Assembly: GCF_000350225.1 (NCBI RefSeq)
Contig: NW_005179059.1
Coordinates: forward strand, 93,385-157,384
Origin: Chondrus crispus
Lineage: Eukaryota > Rhodophyta > Florideophyceae > Gigartinales > Gigartinaceae
Length of the DNA stretch: 64,000 bases
Reading direction: 5' to 3'
Positions 46,484-56,683 of the stretch are shown in pieces. The position numbers and the translations under genes are program-made. The notes under the pieces were generated by a model, which was given only the letters and a program-made list of their open reading frames with translations, did no database searches and had not been told where the DNA came from. Every line of letters begins with the position of its first letter. The stretch's first letter is position 1.

Positions 46484-48797
46484 GTTGGAATTGATTTGGG
46501 TACTTGTTACTTCCTGAACTTCACATGCCAATCAATGCGGATAAACGGGGTTCTCGTAGTCACAAATCATTTGTTAACGTTATAATCCAAGACGTGGTCA
46601 TAGAGAGGATAGTGAGCAAGTGCTCAATTGAAGTGTCTTTTGAAACGTCTGTAATATTGGCAAATGGGAGAGCATGACACGTTGTTTACTATATGGGAGC
46701 AAAGCCGTAACTTCGATACTCTAAGAACGAAGATACTCATGTTCCGTACTAGCATCCTCAAAGTCATGCAGAAGTGCTATGACTTGGTAAGGATTGAACT
46801 TGTAAAAGACGGATGCAAACCAAGCGATGTCGAAAAACTGAATCAGAGACATATCGAAATGGAAGAGCAACGATGATAGAGAGAGGCGTGAGAAGACAAC
46901 GGTAGTGCGAGCAAATGTCCCTTAAAAGGTCAATTTCTCGGAGCGAGGAACGTAGAGATGCAATGTTTAGCGCCTTGTCTTCAGCAAGCAATCCTGACTG
47001 GAGGGCTTGAATAACTTGGGCCCTCGACTGCTCCGAACCAGGAGGGCATGCCAGAAGCAAGCTATTTCATACATTCCGAAGATAACCAGGGGGTCTAAAA
47101 GAAACTGGTACAGTCATGGCGCGCTGGTAGAGCCACTCATGGCGGTTCAAACGGGAAAGAGATGCCATGGTTGTCGAAGGTGCGTCTTCTCGCGGCACTG
47201 ATAACGTTAGTCTGTTGGTATGCACCACCTAGGAGGTGAGTGCTTTGTTGGACTTTTCAAACTTGGACAAAAGCGTGACTATCAAATCATCGTATAGAGT
47301 AAAAACTGGGACATTATCGCCAAACATCATTCTAAGAAATGTAACATTTTTGCAAAACATCATTTTTAGAGCAATGTGCGCTTGTTTCATGATTAATCGT
47401 GATCGCATGGACAGATGTGCTTTTGTAATGATCGATTGGTCTATAAAGGGTATTATATTATCAGGCCGATGCAGCACATATAAGTTGGCTATGTCGAGAG
47501 GTGCATGGACTTTGCTTTTTGTATCTTGATTGGTCTGTAATGATTCATTGATCTATAAAGGATATTGTATTATTAGGCTGATGCAATACATATAATTTGG
47601 ATATGTCGAGACGTGCATTGAATTTGCAACTTTATATCTTGATGGGTCCATAAAGATCAATCCATTGATCCCTGGATCATAGATCTGAGGGAAGCAGCAG
47701 TACTACTGTATTCGACAACCATGCAGTGAATGATTGACTACGAAGTCATGCGCTGTAGTCTACAGGGCATGGCACACGTGCCCTTGCATTGTAACTTGCG
47801 CGCGGATGTTGGGCCTTACTATCACATCAACATCTGGGAGACAGCATTAAAACTCTGCCACGTTGTTGAAGTTACTGATCTCGAAATAAGGAACAGTACG
47901 ATTTTGCAGATTCAACGTTCACTAAATTTATAATCCCGAATCCCTCAAAACCTGGCTGGGAATAGCACGTGTTCAGTGCTGTCTTGTTCACGATTAAACG
48001 TGATCTTCGGTACTGATTGTTTCTTTCCAGATTCATTGGTCTGTAAAGATACATACATGTTTGGTCGGATGCCATGCATTACCGTTACCTTTATCGTGAG
48101 ATGCCCTGAAGTTGCTTCTTTACAAATTGATTGACCTTTACAGATAAATCTATTTTTAGGACGATGCAGCGCGTCTAAGTTAACTGTACCGAGAGGGGCG
48201 CTGCAGTTGGAAGAGGTCCGTGAGTTTTGGTAGTTCGTAAGATAACTATTGTTTAACGTCTTCGTGGTGGTGAAATTTGTGATTGAGGGTCCCTCACGAT
48301 GCGTACATTTGAAAAACGTCACATCCTGTCATATTTAACAACCGTGCTATTGATAGTGGTACAGTTCGGAGAGTTATTTAAAGTGGGAATGAGTCTATTT
48401 TCAATAACGAATGTAATCTGATTTCCGTTTTTTGATGTATCTACATAGTGCAGATTTTCATAACGTTCTCTGTGCCCGAATACGAGAATTGTGACATCTC
48501 CGTGAAATAATTTGTTTGGAGGCACACCCGTAGCTCATGCCAAAATGAATTAATGTTTTAGTTTATATTTGTCATCAGACGCGATGGTTCATACAGTTAA
48601 CCTCAATTGGCCCTACTAAGCGTGGCTATGGCGGCTTATGATAGCTGATATGTTCTCTCGAACACCTCCAAAAGGCATCATTCTCACACTCCTCCAGAAC
48701 GCATCGTACAGGCCACGATCATCCAAGTATGCAAACAGCACTTTTCAATTTCGTGCAGTAAATATCCTGGCGAGCCTTCATGTTCAGGATATTAAAT

Positions 48798-49343
48798 TGG
48801 GACGCCTTACTGCGTAGTTCGTACGTGTGCATTGGGACGCAGTGGGTCTAATATGAGGCCCTGCCACTAAATCTGCCTGCTGTAATATGGCCCCCAGCAC
48901 GATATGTTTTCGGCATCTGACAAGCTTACCAGACGCCGGACACGGTACGTGATAGAATAGGAAGTCAAAAATATTGCCTGTGCGCCTATAATCGCACAGG
49001 GCAAAAATTAAATTTTGCGCACTGACATTTTATTTTCTGTGCGCCGCCGTCGGCAAAATTTGGGCCAGAAATGGGCTACAGAAATGTCGCCAATCCAGCG
49101 CGTATGGGGGTGCCGCCGTGTAAATCGGCCTAAAACGTATCGTCCCACCGGAAAATTGGCTCCGTCAAAATCACCCAAAACGATACGTTTTGAGCCATAT
49201 ACTGTAGTCACTACCAAACTCGCACATACGACGATTCAGGCGCGGACGATACGTTTTTTGTCTTTACGTATCGATCCTGACATATGCCCAAAACGTATCG
49301 TCCTGCGGGAACTGACGACGGAACTACACATAGAACATTAAAT
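48798..49343. repeat. Connector repeat SR5a
   Basis: 546-bp copy following module A of unit A5. Confidence 0.88.
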
Positions 49344-49889
49344 TTCGACGCCTTATTGCGTAGTTCGTACGTGCGCATTGGGACGCAGTGGGTCTAATAT
49401 GAGGCCCTGCCACTAAATCTGCCCGCTGTAATATGGCCCCCAGCACGATACGTTTTCGGCATCTGACAAGCTTATCAGACGCCGGACACGGTACGTGATA
49501 AAATAGGAAGTTAAAAATATTGCCTGTGCGCCTATAATCGCACAGGGCAAAAATTAAATTTTGCGCACTGACATTTTATTTTCTGTGCGCCGCCGTCGGC
49601 AAAATTTGGGCCAGAAATGGGCTACAGAAATGTCGCCAATCCAGCCCATATGGGGGTGCCGCCGTGTAAATCGGCCTAAAACGTATCGTCCCACCGGAAA
49701 ATTGGCTCCGTCAAAATCACCCAAAACGATACGTTTTGAGCCATATACCGTAGTCACTACCAAACTCGCACATACGACGATTCAGGCGCGGACGATACGT
49801 TTTTTGTCTTTACGTATCGATCCTGACATATGCCCAAAACGTATCGTCCTGCGGGAACTGACGACGGAACTACACATAGAACATTAAAT
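49344..49889. repeat. Connector repeat SR5b (reference copy)
   Basis: Motif sites in this copy: ACGATACGTTTT at 49445-49456 and 49792-49803, AAAACGTATCGT at 49678-49689 and 49836-49847, and the full palindrome CAAAACG-ATA-CGTTTTG at 49722-49738. A 12-base direct pair TTTTCTGTGCGC/ATTGCCTGTGCG and a CTGTGCG...CGCACAG inverted repeat near 49523-49551 are also seen. Confidence 0.88.
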
Positions 49890-50435
49890 TTCGACGCCTT
49901 ATTGCGTAGTTCGTACGTGCGCATTGGGACGCAGTGGGTCTAATATGAGGCCCTGCCACTAAATCTGCCCGCTGTAATATGGCCCCCAGCACGATACGTT
50001 TTCGGCATCTGACAAGCTTATCAGACGCCGGACACGGTACGTGATAAAATAGGAAGTCAAAAATATTGCCTGTGCGCCTATAATCGCACAGGGCAAAAAT
50101 TAAATTTTGCGCACTGACATTTTATTTTCTGTGCGCCGCCGTCGGCAAAATTTGGGCCAGAAATGGGCTACAGAAATGTCGCCAATCCAGCGCGTATGGG
50201 GGTGCCGCCGTGTAAATCGGCCTAAAACGTATCGTCCCACCGGAAAATTGGCTCCGTCAAAATCACCCAAAACGATACGTTTTGAGCCATATACTGTAGT
50301 CACTACCAAACTCGCACATACGACGATTCAGGCGCGGACGATACGTTTTTTGTCTTTACGTATCGATCCTGACATATGCCCAAAACGTATCGTCCTGCGG
50401 GAACTGACGACGGAACTACACATAGAACATTAAAT
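49890..50435. repeat. Connector repeat SR5c
   Basis: 546-bp tandem copy of SR5b. Confidence 0.88.
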
Positions 50436-50883
50436 TTCGACGCCTTATTGCGTAGTTCGTACGTGCGCATTGGGACGCAGTGGGTCTAATATGAGGCCCT
50501 GCCACTAAATCTGCCTGCTGTAATATGGCCCCAGCACGATACGTTTTCGGCATCTGACAAGCTTATCAGACGCCGGACACGGTACGTGATAAAATAGTAA
50601 GTTAAAAATATTGCCTGTGCGCCTATAATCGCACAGGGCAAAAATTAAATTTTGCGCACTGACATTTTATTTTCTGTGCGCCGCCGTCGGCAAAATTTGG
50701 GCCAGAAATGAGCAACAGCAATGTGGCGAATCCAGCGCGCATGAGGTTACCGCCGTGTAAATCGGCCTAAAACGTATCGTCCCACCGGAAAATTGGCTCC
50801 GTCAGAATCACCCAAAACGATACGTTTTGAGCCATATACCGTAGTCAGTACCGAAATCCCACATACGATGATTTAGGCCCGGA
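50436..50883. repeat. Connector repeat SR5d, 5' 448 bp
   Basis: Stops at ...TTAGGCCCGGA, where module B begins. The missing SR end reappears after the module at 55284-55309. It shares a one-base loss (GGCCCCAGC) and AAATAGTAAG with SR9. Confidence 0.85.
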
Positions 50884-51797
50884 TTGTGGCGATATTTCTT
50901 TAGTAACTGAACAAGATGCTTTGACTTTCGTAGGTGCAGGTTTAAACGCATCTTCGAAATGACAGGACCAGCTTGTCCCAAACTTCTCAACTTCTGACGC
51001 ACCTTCGACCATGCAGTTTTTGCCCGGAAGTATCCTTCACGTCCACGTAAGAGATGTGCCCCATTAATGCACGCGGCTGGAAGGCAGTCAAAATCTAGAC
51101 TGCCAGCCACCAGGGAGTCGTTTTGCCGAAGGTGGTACGGTCGTAATTGAGGACTTGAAGTCCTGCTCCCCGGACCGCCCATAAGGACAGCCACACCCGG
51201 ATATCTTCGGCATAATGCTCTGATAAACTCCCCAATAACAGTACTCTGCATCTTCTGTGTTCCACTTTTGGGCTTTCTCGCATTTGGTAGCACTATAGCA
51301 GCCCTTGGAAAGGAATCCTTCTGTGGTGCAATAGCTTTAGCTGAGAACGACGTAGCTCTAGTCACGTCTTGGCGGATAGAAAAAGATGTAACAGAGATCC
51401 TAAAGTAACTTTCGGCACCTCCGTGTATGTTTGAACTCGCATACCACACTCCTTTTTCTAGCGTCTTTGTGCCATGTCTGTAATCGTTCCCAAAAAGTAT
51501 AGCATCGATATTACAAGAATTTCTATCTCCATATTCATGTGACCCATTGTCTTTCTTCGTCTTTGTCGCAGAGCGCCCACTGCAAACTTCTTTTCCTAGC
51601 CCCGACCCATCGACCACCTCGTCCTCCATTACCAATTCTACCGACGCCCTTCGTTTCCGGCTACCCATGTCATTGCGCACCTGAACATGCTTCTGCGACC
51701 CTGGGTCCTTGGCTGGTATCGAGACATCGCGGGCTCTTTTCGAACTTCCGTATGAGCCCGCACCAGCCTCACCTGGGCGGGGAAGGGTGCGCATCAT
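50808..51797 (-). CDS. Module B ORF 1, 329 codons, unknown function (copy B1)
   Basis: The frame starts at ATG 51797 or 51794 and ends inside the SR, whose sequence supplies the last 25 or so residues. The N-terminal third is hydrophilic with basic clusters (SSKRARD, GSRKRRAS) that could be nuclear localisation signals. The middle is mixed beta-like (SYFRISVTSFSIRQDV), then Gly/Pro (AVLMGGPGS), and the C-terminal part is strongly basic (KVRQKLRSLGQ, LHLRKSKHLVQLLKKYR). No family is recognised. The same frame is open in all three B copies. The differences from copy B2 are all amino acid changes, so purifying selection is not evident. Its start lies only 11 bp from the start of the opposite-strand ORF 2, so one of the two may be spurious. 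Confidence 0.45.
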   Translation of the reverse strand: MMRTLPRPGEAGAGSYGSSKRARDVSIPAKDPGSQKHVQVRNDMGSRKRRASVELVMEDEVVDGSGLGKEVCSGRSATKTKKDNGSHEYGDRNSCNIDAILFGNDYRHGTKTLEKGVWYASSNIHGGAESYFRISVTSFSIRQDVTRATSFSAKAIAPQKDSFPRAAIVLPNARKPKSGTQKMQSTVIGEFIRALCRRYPGVAVLMGGPGSRTSSPQLRPYHLRQNDSLVAGSLDFDCLPAACINGAHLLRGREGYFRAKTAWSKVRQKLRSLGQAGPVISKMRLNLHLRKSKHLVQLLKKYRHNPGLNHRMWDFGTDYGIWLKTYRFG

Positions 51798-51808
51798 GGT
51801 TGCTCGGA

Positions 51809-52303
51809 ATGCCGGGGTACTTTACTCTGACCACGGGTCCAGAGGAAGTTCCTTTGTACGTGTGCCGTTATTCGCACCGTTTGATTGCCGCGGCCTCGTA
51901 CCAGGACTTGAGGCATCTCGGGAAATCGATGAAGGTGGATGAGGTGATAATTCCGCCGTTTTCAATCTTTGTGGGGAGGGGGGATGTGTTCCATGCTGGG
52001 AGCGCATTCCAAGACTACAACGAGGATAGCGGCTTGCTCCGTCATCACATGTACTTCAAAGCGGGAGATCAAGAGCTTCCCGATGGAGTACATTTGGTGC
52101 CTACGTTTGAACCCGACTTCAAGAAGAGGCTTTACGAAAGCTCTGATGATGAGTATGAGGGAGCACATGAAGGGGAAGCTGGAGAAGTCCCGGGTACGGA
52201 TGAGGACGACGAAAAAGATGAATACTACGACGGAGGAGACAAGGATACGTCGGGAGACGGTGTTAACGCCTTGGAAACAATAGCTGCTGAGTTGAACGTG
52301 TGA
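51809..52303 (+). CDS. Module B ORF 2, cupin or 2OG-oxygenase-like fragment (copy B1)
   Basis: From ATG 51809 the frame encodes 164 residues. The core (VIIPPFSIFVGRGDVFHAG, later RHHMYF) looks like the second half of a double-stranded beta-helix: a GD-x-x-HAG turn with a metal-ligand-type His, and a C-terminal R-H-x-x-YF strand, as in cupin and Fe(II)/2-oxoglutarate oxygenase folds. The first half with the HxD pair is not visible, so the gene may be N-terminally truncated or start in an unrecognised exon. An acidic tail (SSDDEYEGAHEGEAGEV to TDEDDEKDEYYDGG) ends it. The frame is open upstream to 51539, but that part is low-complexity, and copy B3 has a stop there. Confidence 0.5.
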   Translation: MPGYFTLTTGPEEVPLYVCRYSHRLIAAASYQDLRHLGKSMKVDEVIIPPFSIFVGRGDVFHAGSAFQDYNEDSGLLRHHMYFKAGDQELPDGVHLVPTFEPDFKKRLYESSDDEYEGAHEGEAGEVPGTDEDDEKDEYYDGGDKDTSGDGVNALETIAAELNV

Positions 52304-52496
52304 ATCTTTACTATTAGTTAGACATTGTAGCGACATCAACTTCAATAGAAGTTCTTGTAATTGCGTAAGGGAGAGACAAGAGCATGTACTTTAAGATAGT
52401 TGAGACGAAAGACACGATACAAGCATGTAGTTTTTGAAAAAACACTGAGCCGGTGGAGCCGGTGTGGACATGTAGAATCTCGGTAAGGAGATACGC
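52304..52496. other. Spacer after ORF 2
   Basis: AT-rich, no gene seen. It leads into the duplicated promoter block. Confidence 0.4.
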
Positions 52497-52655
52497 GTGT
52501 CCACGTGTGAGTTCACGAAAGTAGGAAACATATAAAGAAAAAAGTACAAATGTCGCCCAAACTTCACAGAATGCGTATTGCAGCAGCATAGTATGCCTCT
52601 GGACAAGTTTGGAGGGATTTGGAGACTTTCGAATTTCATGACGGACGTCATGGCC
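52497..52655 (+). promoter_or_regulatory. Duplicated TATA block, first copy (B1)
   Basis: GTGTCCACGTGTGAGTTCACG, a CACGTG E-box, TATAAAG (52531-52537), a short ATG frame (MRIAAA, then stop) and TGACGGACGTCATGGCC (CRE-like GACGTCA). Repeated at 52799-52954 with about 10 percent change. Confidence 0.6.
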
Positions 52656-52798
52656 AGAAACTCTCCGATCACAAGCTTGTGATCGCAGAAATGGTCACTC
52701 GCCAAAAATGTCGCCACGTGTCACAGGTGAGGCCGCGGCCTCGGACGAACGTGGCCACGTGGCAAAGACCCCTGCCCAGGCGATTAATGTCGCTACAG

Positions 52799-52954
52799 GT
52801 GTCCACGTGTGAGTTCACGAAAGTATGAAGGATATAAAGAGAAAAGTACAAACGTCGCCCTTCACAGAATGCGTATTGCAGCAGCATTGTATGCCTCTGC
52901 ACAAGTTTGAATGGATTTGGAGACTTTCGAATTTTGTGACAGACGTCATGGCCA
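52799..52954 (+). promoter_or_regulatory. Duplicated TATA block, second copy (B1)
   Basis: Same order of elements as 52497-52655, with TATAAAG at 52833-52839. Here the short frame reads on (MRIAAALYASAQV) because TAG is replaced by TTG. Confidence 0.6.
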
Positions 52955-53946
52955 CGGGTCCGGCACAGGTCCGGCACAGGTTTTTATTGAGTATGTTACA
53001 AGTGGGCTCCGTGCGCGCTTCGCGCGTCGTGCGCGCGTCGAGCCAAGTCCGCGTCAAGACACAATCCGGACATCTCCGGACATCAGCGAGTCCGCCGCAC
53101 AACTGCGCCATCTTTCCACGTGTCCATGTTGTCGCACCCCACTCGAAGCACAATCCGTCGCAGCTGCTGAAGAGCGGGCAGCAGGTAGCGTGGATCTCTC
53201 ATGACGCCGCTCAATCGGGACGAGCTGTCCCCGCGTCGGGCCAGGGCCGTGCGCTTCGGCCGTGCGTCTTCTGAGCTGCAAGTAACATCTCAGCATCTCC
53301 GTGCGCAAACTCTTTCCGTTCGCGCAAACCGCTGCGAAAGTACCACGGCGCCCTGCGTTTCGTCGCTGTGCTTCCCGCCCGTGGCATGCGCGCATCCCCG
53401 CCGCCTGCCCCGCACGCCCGAAGCGTGCCCGTCGAAAGGTGCGCTGCTGTCCCCCGTTGCGCGCTCCCTAACCTCAACGGACCCTGCCTCTCGACTTCCC
53501 TCGCTGCAACGGCAGCGTGCAAGCAAGAGAGTGAGCGGCAGCGGCAGCAGCGACGAGATAGAGGGCACGGGTGCACTCCGCGGCCGGGCCTGCGGCCAGC
53601 CCGCGCCCCGCTCGTGCCCGTTCATGGCTATTTCCGCCACGTGTCCGCCTCGCTGCCTGGCTGCCTGGCTGCAGGCCGCGTCCCGCCCGTGGCCGCCAAA
53701 AATTGTCCATCCGAAATTTGCCCGTTTATTTTCCGAAAAGTGGCGAAATCCGCGAAAGTGCACAGACAGACAGACGCACACACACACACACACACACAAA
53801 CATGAGTATTGGTAGTTGTGGACAAAATAGCAATCCTGTTGCCGACTGGGTTTACAGTTTACGGTTTTTGACGCATCAATTAATTGGTTGTTTGGGAAGT
53901 GATGATTGGCTGCGGTGCGCCCCCGCGGTGGAAAGATCTTTTTTGC
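52955..53946. other. GC-rich spacer with CA microsatellite (B1)
   Basis: About 53.0-53.7 kb is GC-rich with CpG-rich inverted GCGCGCTTCGCGCGTCGTGCGC. Frames of 100-200 codons are open on both strands, without motif, and I take them as chance. A (CA)11 run lies at 53777-53798. Confidence 0.5.
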
Positions 53947-53947
53947 A

Positions 53948-53953
53948 TATAAG
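53948..53953 (+). promoter_or_regulatory. TATA-like box before the ParB-like gene (B1)
   Basis: TATAAG about 100 bp before the first ATG of the downstream gene. The same sequence is in copy B2. Confidence 0.45.
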
Positions 53954-54050
53954 AGCGTAGGGCAGTCAAGAAGAGACGTTGATCTGCCACCCAGCTTGCA
54001 AGACTACTTCTCTGTTGTTTTGGTTTCGTTTCGATTGTGCAAACGCAGAG

Positions 54051-55307
54051 ATGACTCCTGTGATTGAAAGCGGCGTTTTGAGCAACGAGGGGATGTGTGA
54101 AGATGAGGGGATGCAATGGGAGAAGTTGAGGCAGGAGTATTCGGGGAAGTTGGGAGAAGTTTGCGTGTCAAACTACCGAAGGGTGAAGGTGATCATGGAT
54201 GTGGCAAAGACCTCTGAACCGGAACAGACACTTCGACCTCTGGAGGTTGATCATGTGGCGCGTATGGTAGTAGAGTTGAAGAGGAATGGTTATATGGAAA
54301 ACGTTGGTTTGATCTCCGTGGCCATGACGGAAAAGATGAGATGGACGATTACAGGGGAGACCCCGAAGGGAAAGGTTGGTTTCGATGGGGGAGGGGAATT
54401 AAAAGGGGGAGCTTATGTCGTTGATGGGCGCCATAGGTTGAGGGCGATCAGGGAATTGATGTTGAAGGACAACGAATGGATGAGGCGGATGCCGAGGATC
54501 AGTGTGATGCTTTGGATGCCGTTGAAAGGGGATTTCCTTTCGGATATGGAGGTTCTAAGCATTGGAGGGTGTTGTAACTGTGGAAGCAGTACTGTGGGGA
54601 CACCGACGTTTCGTGATCATGTTCATGCGGCTGTTTGGATGGCGCGCGTTGTTCCGGTGACCATGCATGAAGAGGAAGGTTCCGGGAATGGAATAAGTGT
54701 CGGGGCTCTGGCCGTGGCATTGAAGAATGGCGGTGTTCTACGCAACTTTGGAATTGGGCATACACACCGATATGCGCGGGTGGCGATGAAATTGTTGAAG
54801 AGCGAGCGAATCTATGAGAGCTTCATGGATGCATCGCAGCGGTGTCCGAAGCTGTCCCTCGTGCATGTATCGAGTCATTTTTTGCTGCAGAACACAAGTG
54901 ACGCAGAGTTTGAGCTTGGGTTACAAGGCATATGTGCTAGGGTACATGCTGGGGGTGGTGGTTCTCTCGGCAAGGTGCAGAAGGAGTTCTACGTGCTGTT
55001 TTCGGCACTTGTGGAGGAATTGAACCTTGCTGCTTTTGCCCAAGAGATTTCGCTGGAATCTTTAATAGGGCAGAAGGTGAAAGTGATGCGGCACAAGACT
55101 GAGATTCGGCAGCTGGTAATAAATAACATGATGGGTTTCAAGGTTTCAGCTACACTGCGGTCGCAGAAGAAATCAAATAAACGGGCTACGGAAGCCATTC
55201 GAAAGGCTCTCGTGCAGACCGCAGGAGTTGAGTATTGCCGTGTTGGCATTACAGAAGACATTGCAAACGAAGGTGGTTGGGGAACGGAACTACACATAGA
55301 ATATTAA
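54051..55307 (+). CDS. ParB/sulfiredoxin-like domain protein, 418 aa (copy B1)
   Basis: First ATG 54051 (MTPVIESG); the frame is open without ATG for 24 codons upstream. Residues about 50-150 resemble a ParB/Srx-fold domain: LRPLEVDHVARMVVELKRNG (helix after the first strand) and GGAYVVDGRHRLRAIREL, which matches the ParB box G-E-x-R-x-R-A with D-G-R-H-R-L-R-A. In bacterial ParB this box binds CTP and, with a helix-turn-helix, parS DNA (family knowledge). The remainder, including a Cys-rich patch (GGCCNCGSS) and a basic C-terminus, is unrecognised. The last residues (GTELHIEY, stop) come from the SR. The frame is complete in two copies, so expression is possible. DNA binding is inference. Confidence 0.7.
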   Translation: MTPVIESGVLSNEGMCEDEGMQWEKLRQEYSGKLGEVCVSNYRRVKVIMDVAKTSEPEQTLRPLEVDHVARMVVELKRNGYMENVGLISVAMTEKMRWTITGETPKGKVGFDGGGELKGGAYVVDGRHRLRAIRELMLKDNEWMRRMPRISVMLWMPLKGDFLSDMEVLSIGGCCNCGSSTVGTPTFRDHVHAAVWMARVVPVTMHEEEGSGNGISVGALAVALKNGGVLRNFGIGHTHRYARVAMKLLKSERIYESFMDASQRCPKLSLVHVSSHFLLQNTSDAEFELGLQGICARVHAGGGGSLGKVQKEFYVLFSALVEELNLAAFAQEISLESLIGQKVKVMRHKTEIRQLVINNMMGFKVSATLRSQKKSNKRATEAIRKALVQTAGVEYCRVGITEDIANEGGWGTELHIEY

Positions 55308-55758
55308 ATTTCGACGCCTTATTGCGTAGTTCGTACGTGCCCATTGGGACGCAGTGGGTCTAATATGAGGCCGTGCCACTAAATCTGCCTGCTGTAATAT
55401 GGCCCCCAGCACGATACGTTTTCGGCATCTGACAAGCTTACCAGACGCCGGACACGGTACGTGATAAAATAGGAAGTGAAAAATATTGCCTGTGCGCCTA
55501 TAATCGCACAGAGCAAAAATTACATTTTGCGCACTGACATTTTATTTTCTGTGCGCCTCCGTCGGCAAAATTTGGGCCGGAAATGGGCTACAGAAATGTC
55601 GCGAATCCAGCGCGCATGAGGTTACCGCCGTGTAAATCGGCCTAAAACGTACCGTCCCACGGGAGAATTGGCTCCGTCAAAATCACCCAAATCGATACGT
55701 TTTGAGCCATATTCCGTAGTCAGTACCGAAGTCCCACATACGACGATTTAGGCCCGGA
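55284..55758. repeat. SR 3' remnant plus connector repeat SR6
   Basis: 26 bases of SR end (55284-55309) close module B1. SR6 (55310-55758) then runs to GGCCCGGA, where module B2 starts. Several motif sites are damaged (AAATCGATACG). Confidence 0.82.
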
Positions 55759-56672
55759 TTGTGGCGATATTCCTTTAGTAACTGAAGAAGATGCTTTGAC
55801 TTTCGGAGGTGCAGGTTTAAACGCATCTTGGAAATGACAGGACCAGCTTGTCCCAAACTTCTCAACTTCTGACGCACCTTCGACCATGCAGTTTTTGCCC
55901 GGAAGTATCCTTCACGTCCACGTAAGAGATGTGCCCCATTAATGCACGCGGCTGGAAGGCAGTCAAAATCTAGACTGCCAGTCACCAGGGAGTCGTTTTG
56001 CCGAAGGTGGTACGGTCGTAATTGAGGACTTGAAGTCCTGCTCCCCGGACCGCCCATAAGGACAGCCACACCCGGATATCTTCGGCAAAATGCTCTGATA
56101 GACTCCCCAATAACAGTACTCTGCATCTTCTGTGTTCCACTTTTGGGCTTTCTCGCATTTGGTAGCACTATAGCAGCCCTTGGAAAGGATTTCTTCTGTG
56201 GTGCAATAGCTTTAGCTGAGAACGACGTAGCTCTAGTCACGTCTTGGCGGATAGAAAAAGATGTAACAGAGATCCTAAAGTAACTTTCGGCACCTCCGTG
56301 TATGTTTGAACTCGCATACCACACTCCTTTTTCTAGCGTCTTTGTGCCATGTCTGTAATCGTTCCCAAAAAGTATAGCATCGATATTACAAGAATTTCTA
56401 TCTCCATATTCATGTGACCCATTGTCTTTCTTCGTCTTTGTCGCAGAGCGCCCACTGCAAACTTCTTTTCCTAGCCCCGACCCATCGACCACCTCGTCCT
56501 CCATTACCAATTCTACCGACGCCCTTCGTTTCCGGCTACCCATGTCATTGCGCACCTGAACATGCTTCTGCGACCCTGGGTCCTTGGCTGGTATCGAGAC
56601 ATCGCGGGCTCTTTTCGAACTTCCGTATGAGCCCGCACCAGCCTCACCTGGGCGGGGAAGGGTGCGCATCAT
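55683..56672 (-). CDS. Module B ORF 1 (copy B2)
   Basis: Same 329-codon frame as copy B1 with about eight amino acid changes (for example PQKKSF for PQKDSF, GESIRAF for GEFIRAL). No known family. See copy B1 for description. Confidence 0.42.
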   Translation of the reverse strand: MMRTLPRPGEAGAGSYGSSKRARDVSIPAKDPGSQKHVQVRNDMGSRKRRASVELVMEDEVVDGSGLGKEVCSGRSATKTKKDNGSHEYGDRNSCNIDAILFGNDYRHGTKTLEKGVWYASSNIHGGAESYFRISVTSFSIRQDVTRATSFSAKAIAPQKKSFPRAAIVLPNARKPKSGTQKMQSTVIGESIRAFCRRYPGVAVLMGGPGSRTSSPQLRPYHLRQNDSLVTGSLDFDCLPAACINGAHLLRGREGYFRAKTAWSKVRQKLRSLGQAGPVISKMRLNLHLRKSKHLLQLLKEYRHNPGLNRRMWDFGTDYGIWLKTYRFG

Positions 56673-56683
56673 GGTTGCCCGGA

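Larger units (their letters stand above)
34161..47651. repeat. Array unit A4 with a doubled SR, split by gypsy element 3
   Basis: The left part is 34161-36468 and the right part resumes at 46479. Without the inserted element and one target duplication the unit is about 3476 bp, that is 2930 plus one extra 546-bp SR. Confidence 0.9.
47652..50435. repeat. Array unit A5 with three full SR copies
   Basis: Module A starts at 47652 and is slightly more diverged than A1-A4 (for example a four-base loss near 47979, GACTACGAAGTC for GACCATGACGTC). It ends at about 48797 in a run of SR copies that leads into module B. Confidence 0.88.

Noticed and set aside
49008..49341. Recurrent 69- and 108-codon frames in every SR copy
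   Set aside because: Their repeated peptides come from the iterated DNA motif read in different frames, and the same frames are truncated or altered in several SR copies.
53201..53815. Open frames of up to 204 codons on both strands in the GC-rich spacer of module B
   Set aside because: No motif, frames open on both strands at once, and a CA microsatellite runs through the ends; typical of GC-rich noncoding DNA.
54051..55307. Bacterial contamination suggested by the ParB-like domain
   Set aside because: The gene is embedded in the same array, shares its 3' end with the SR, has a TATA-like box, and occurs twice in the window with the same flanks.
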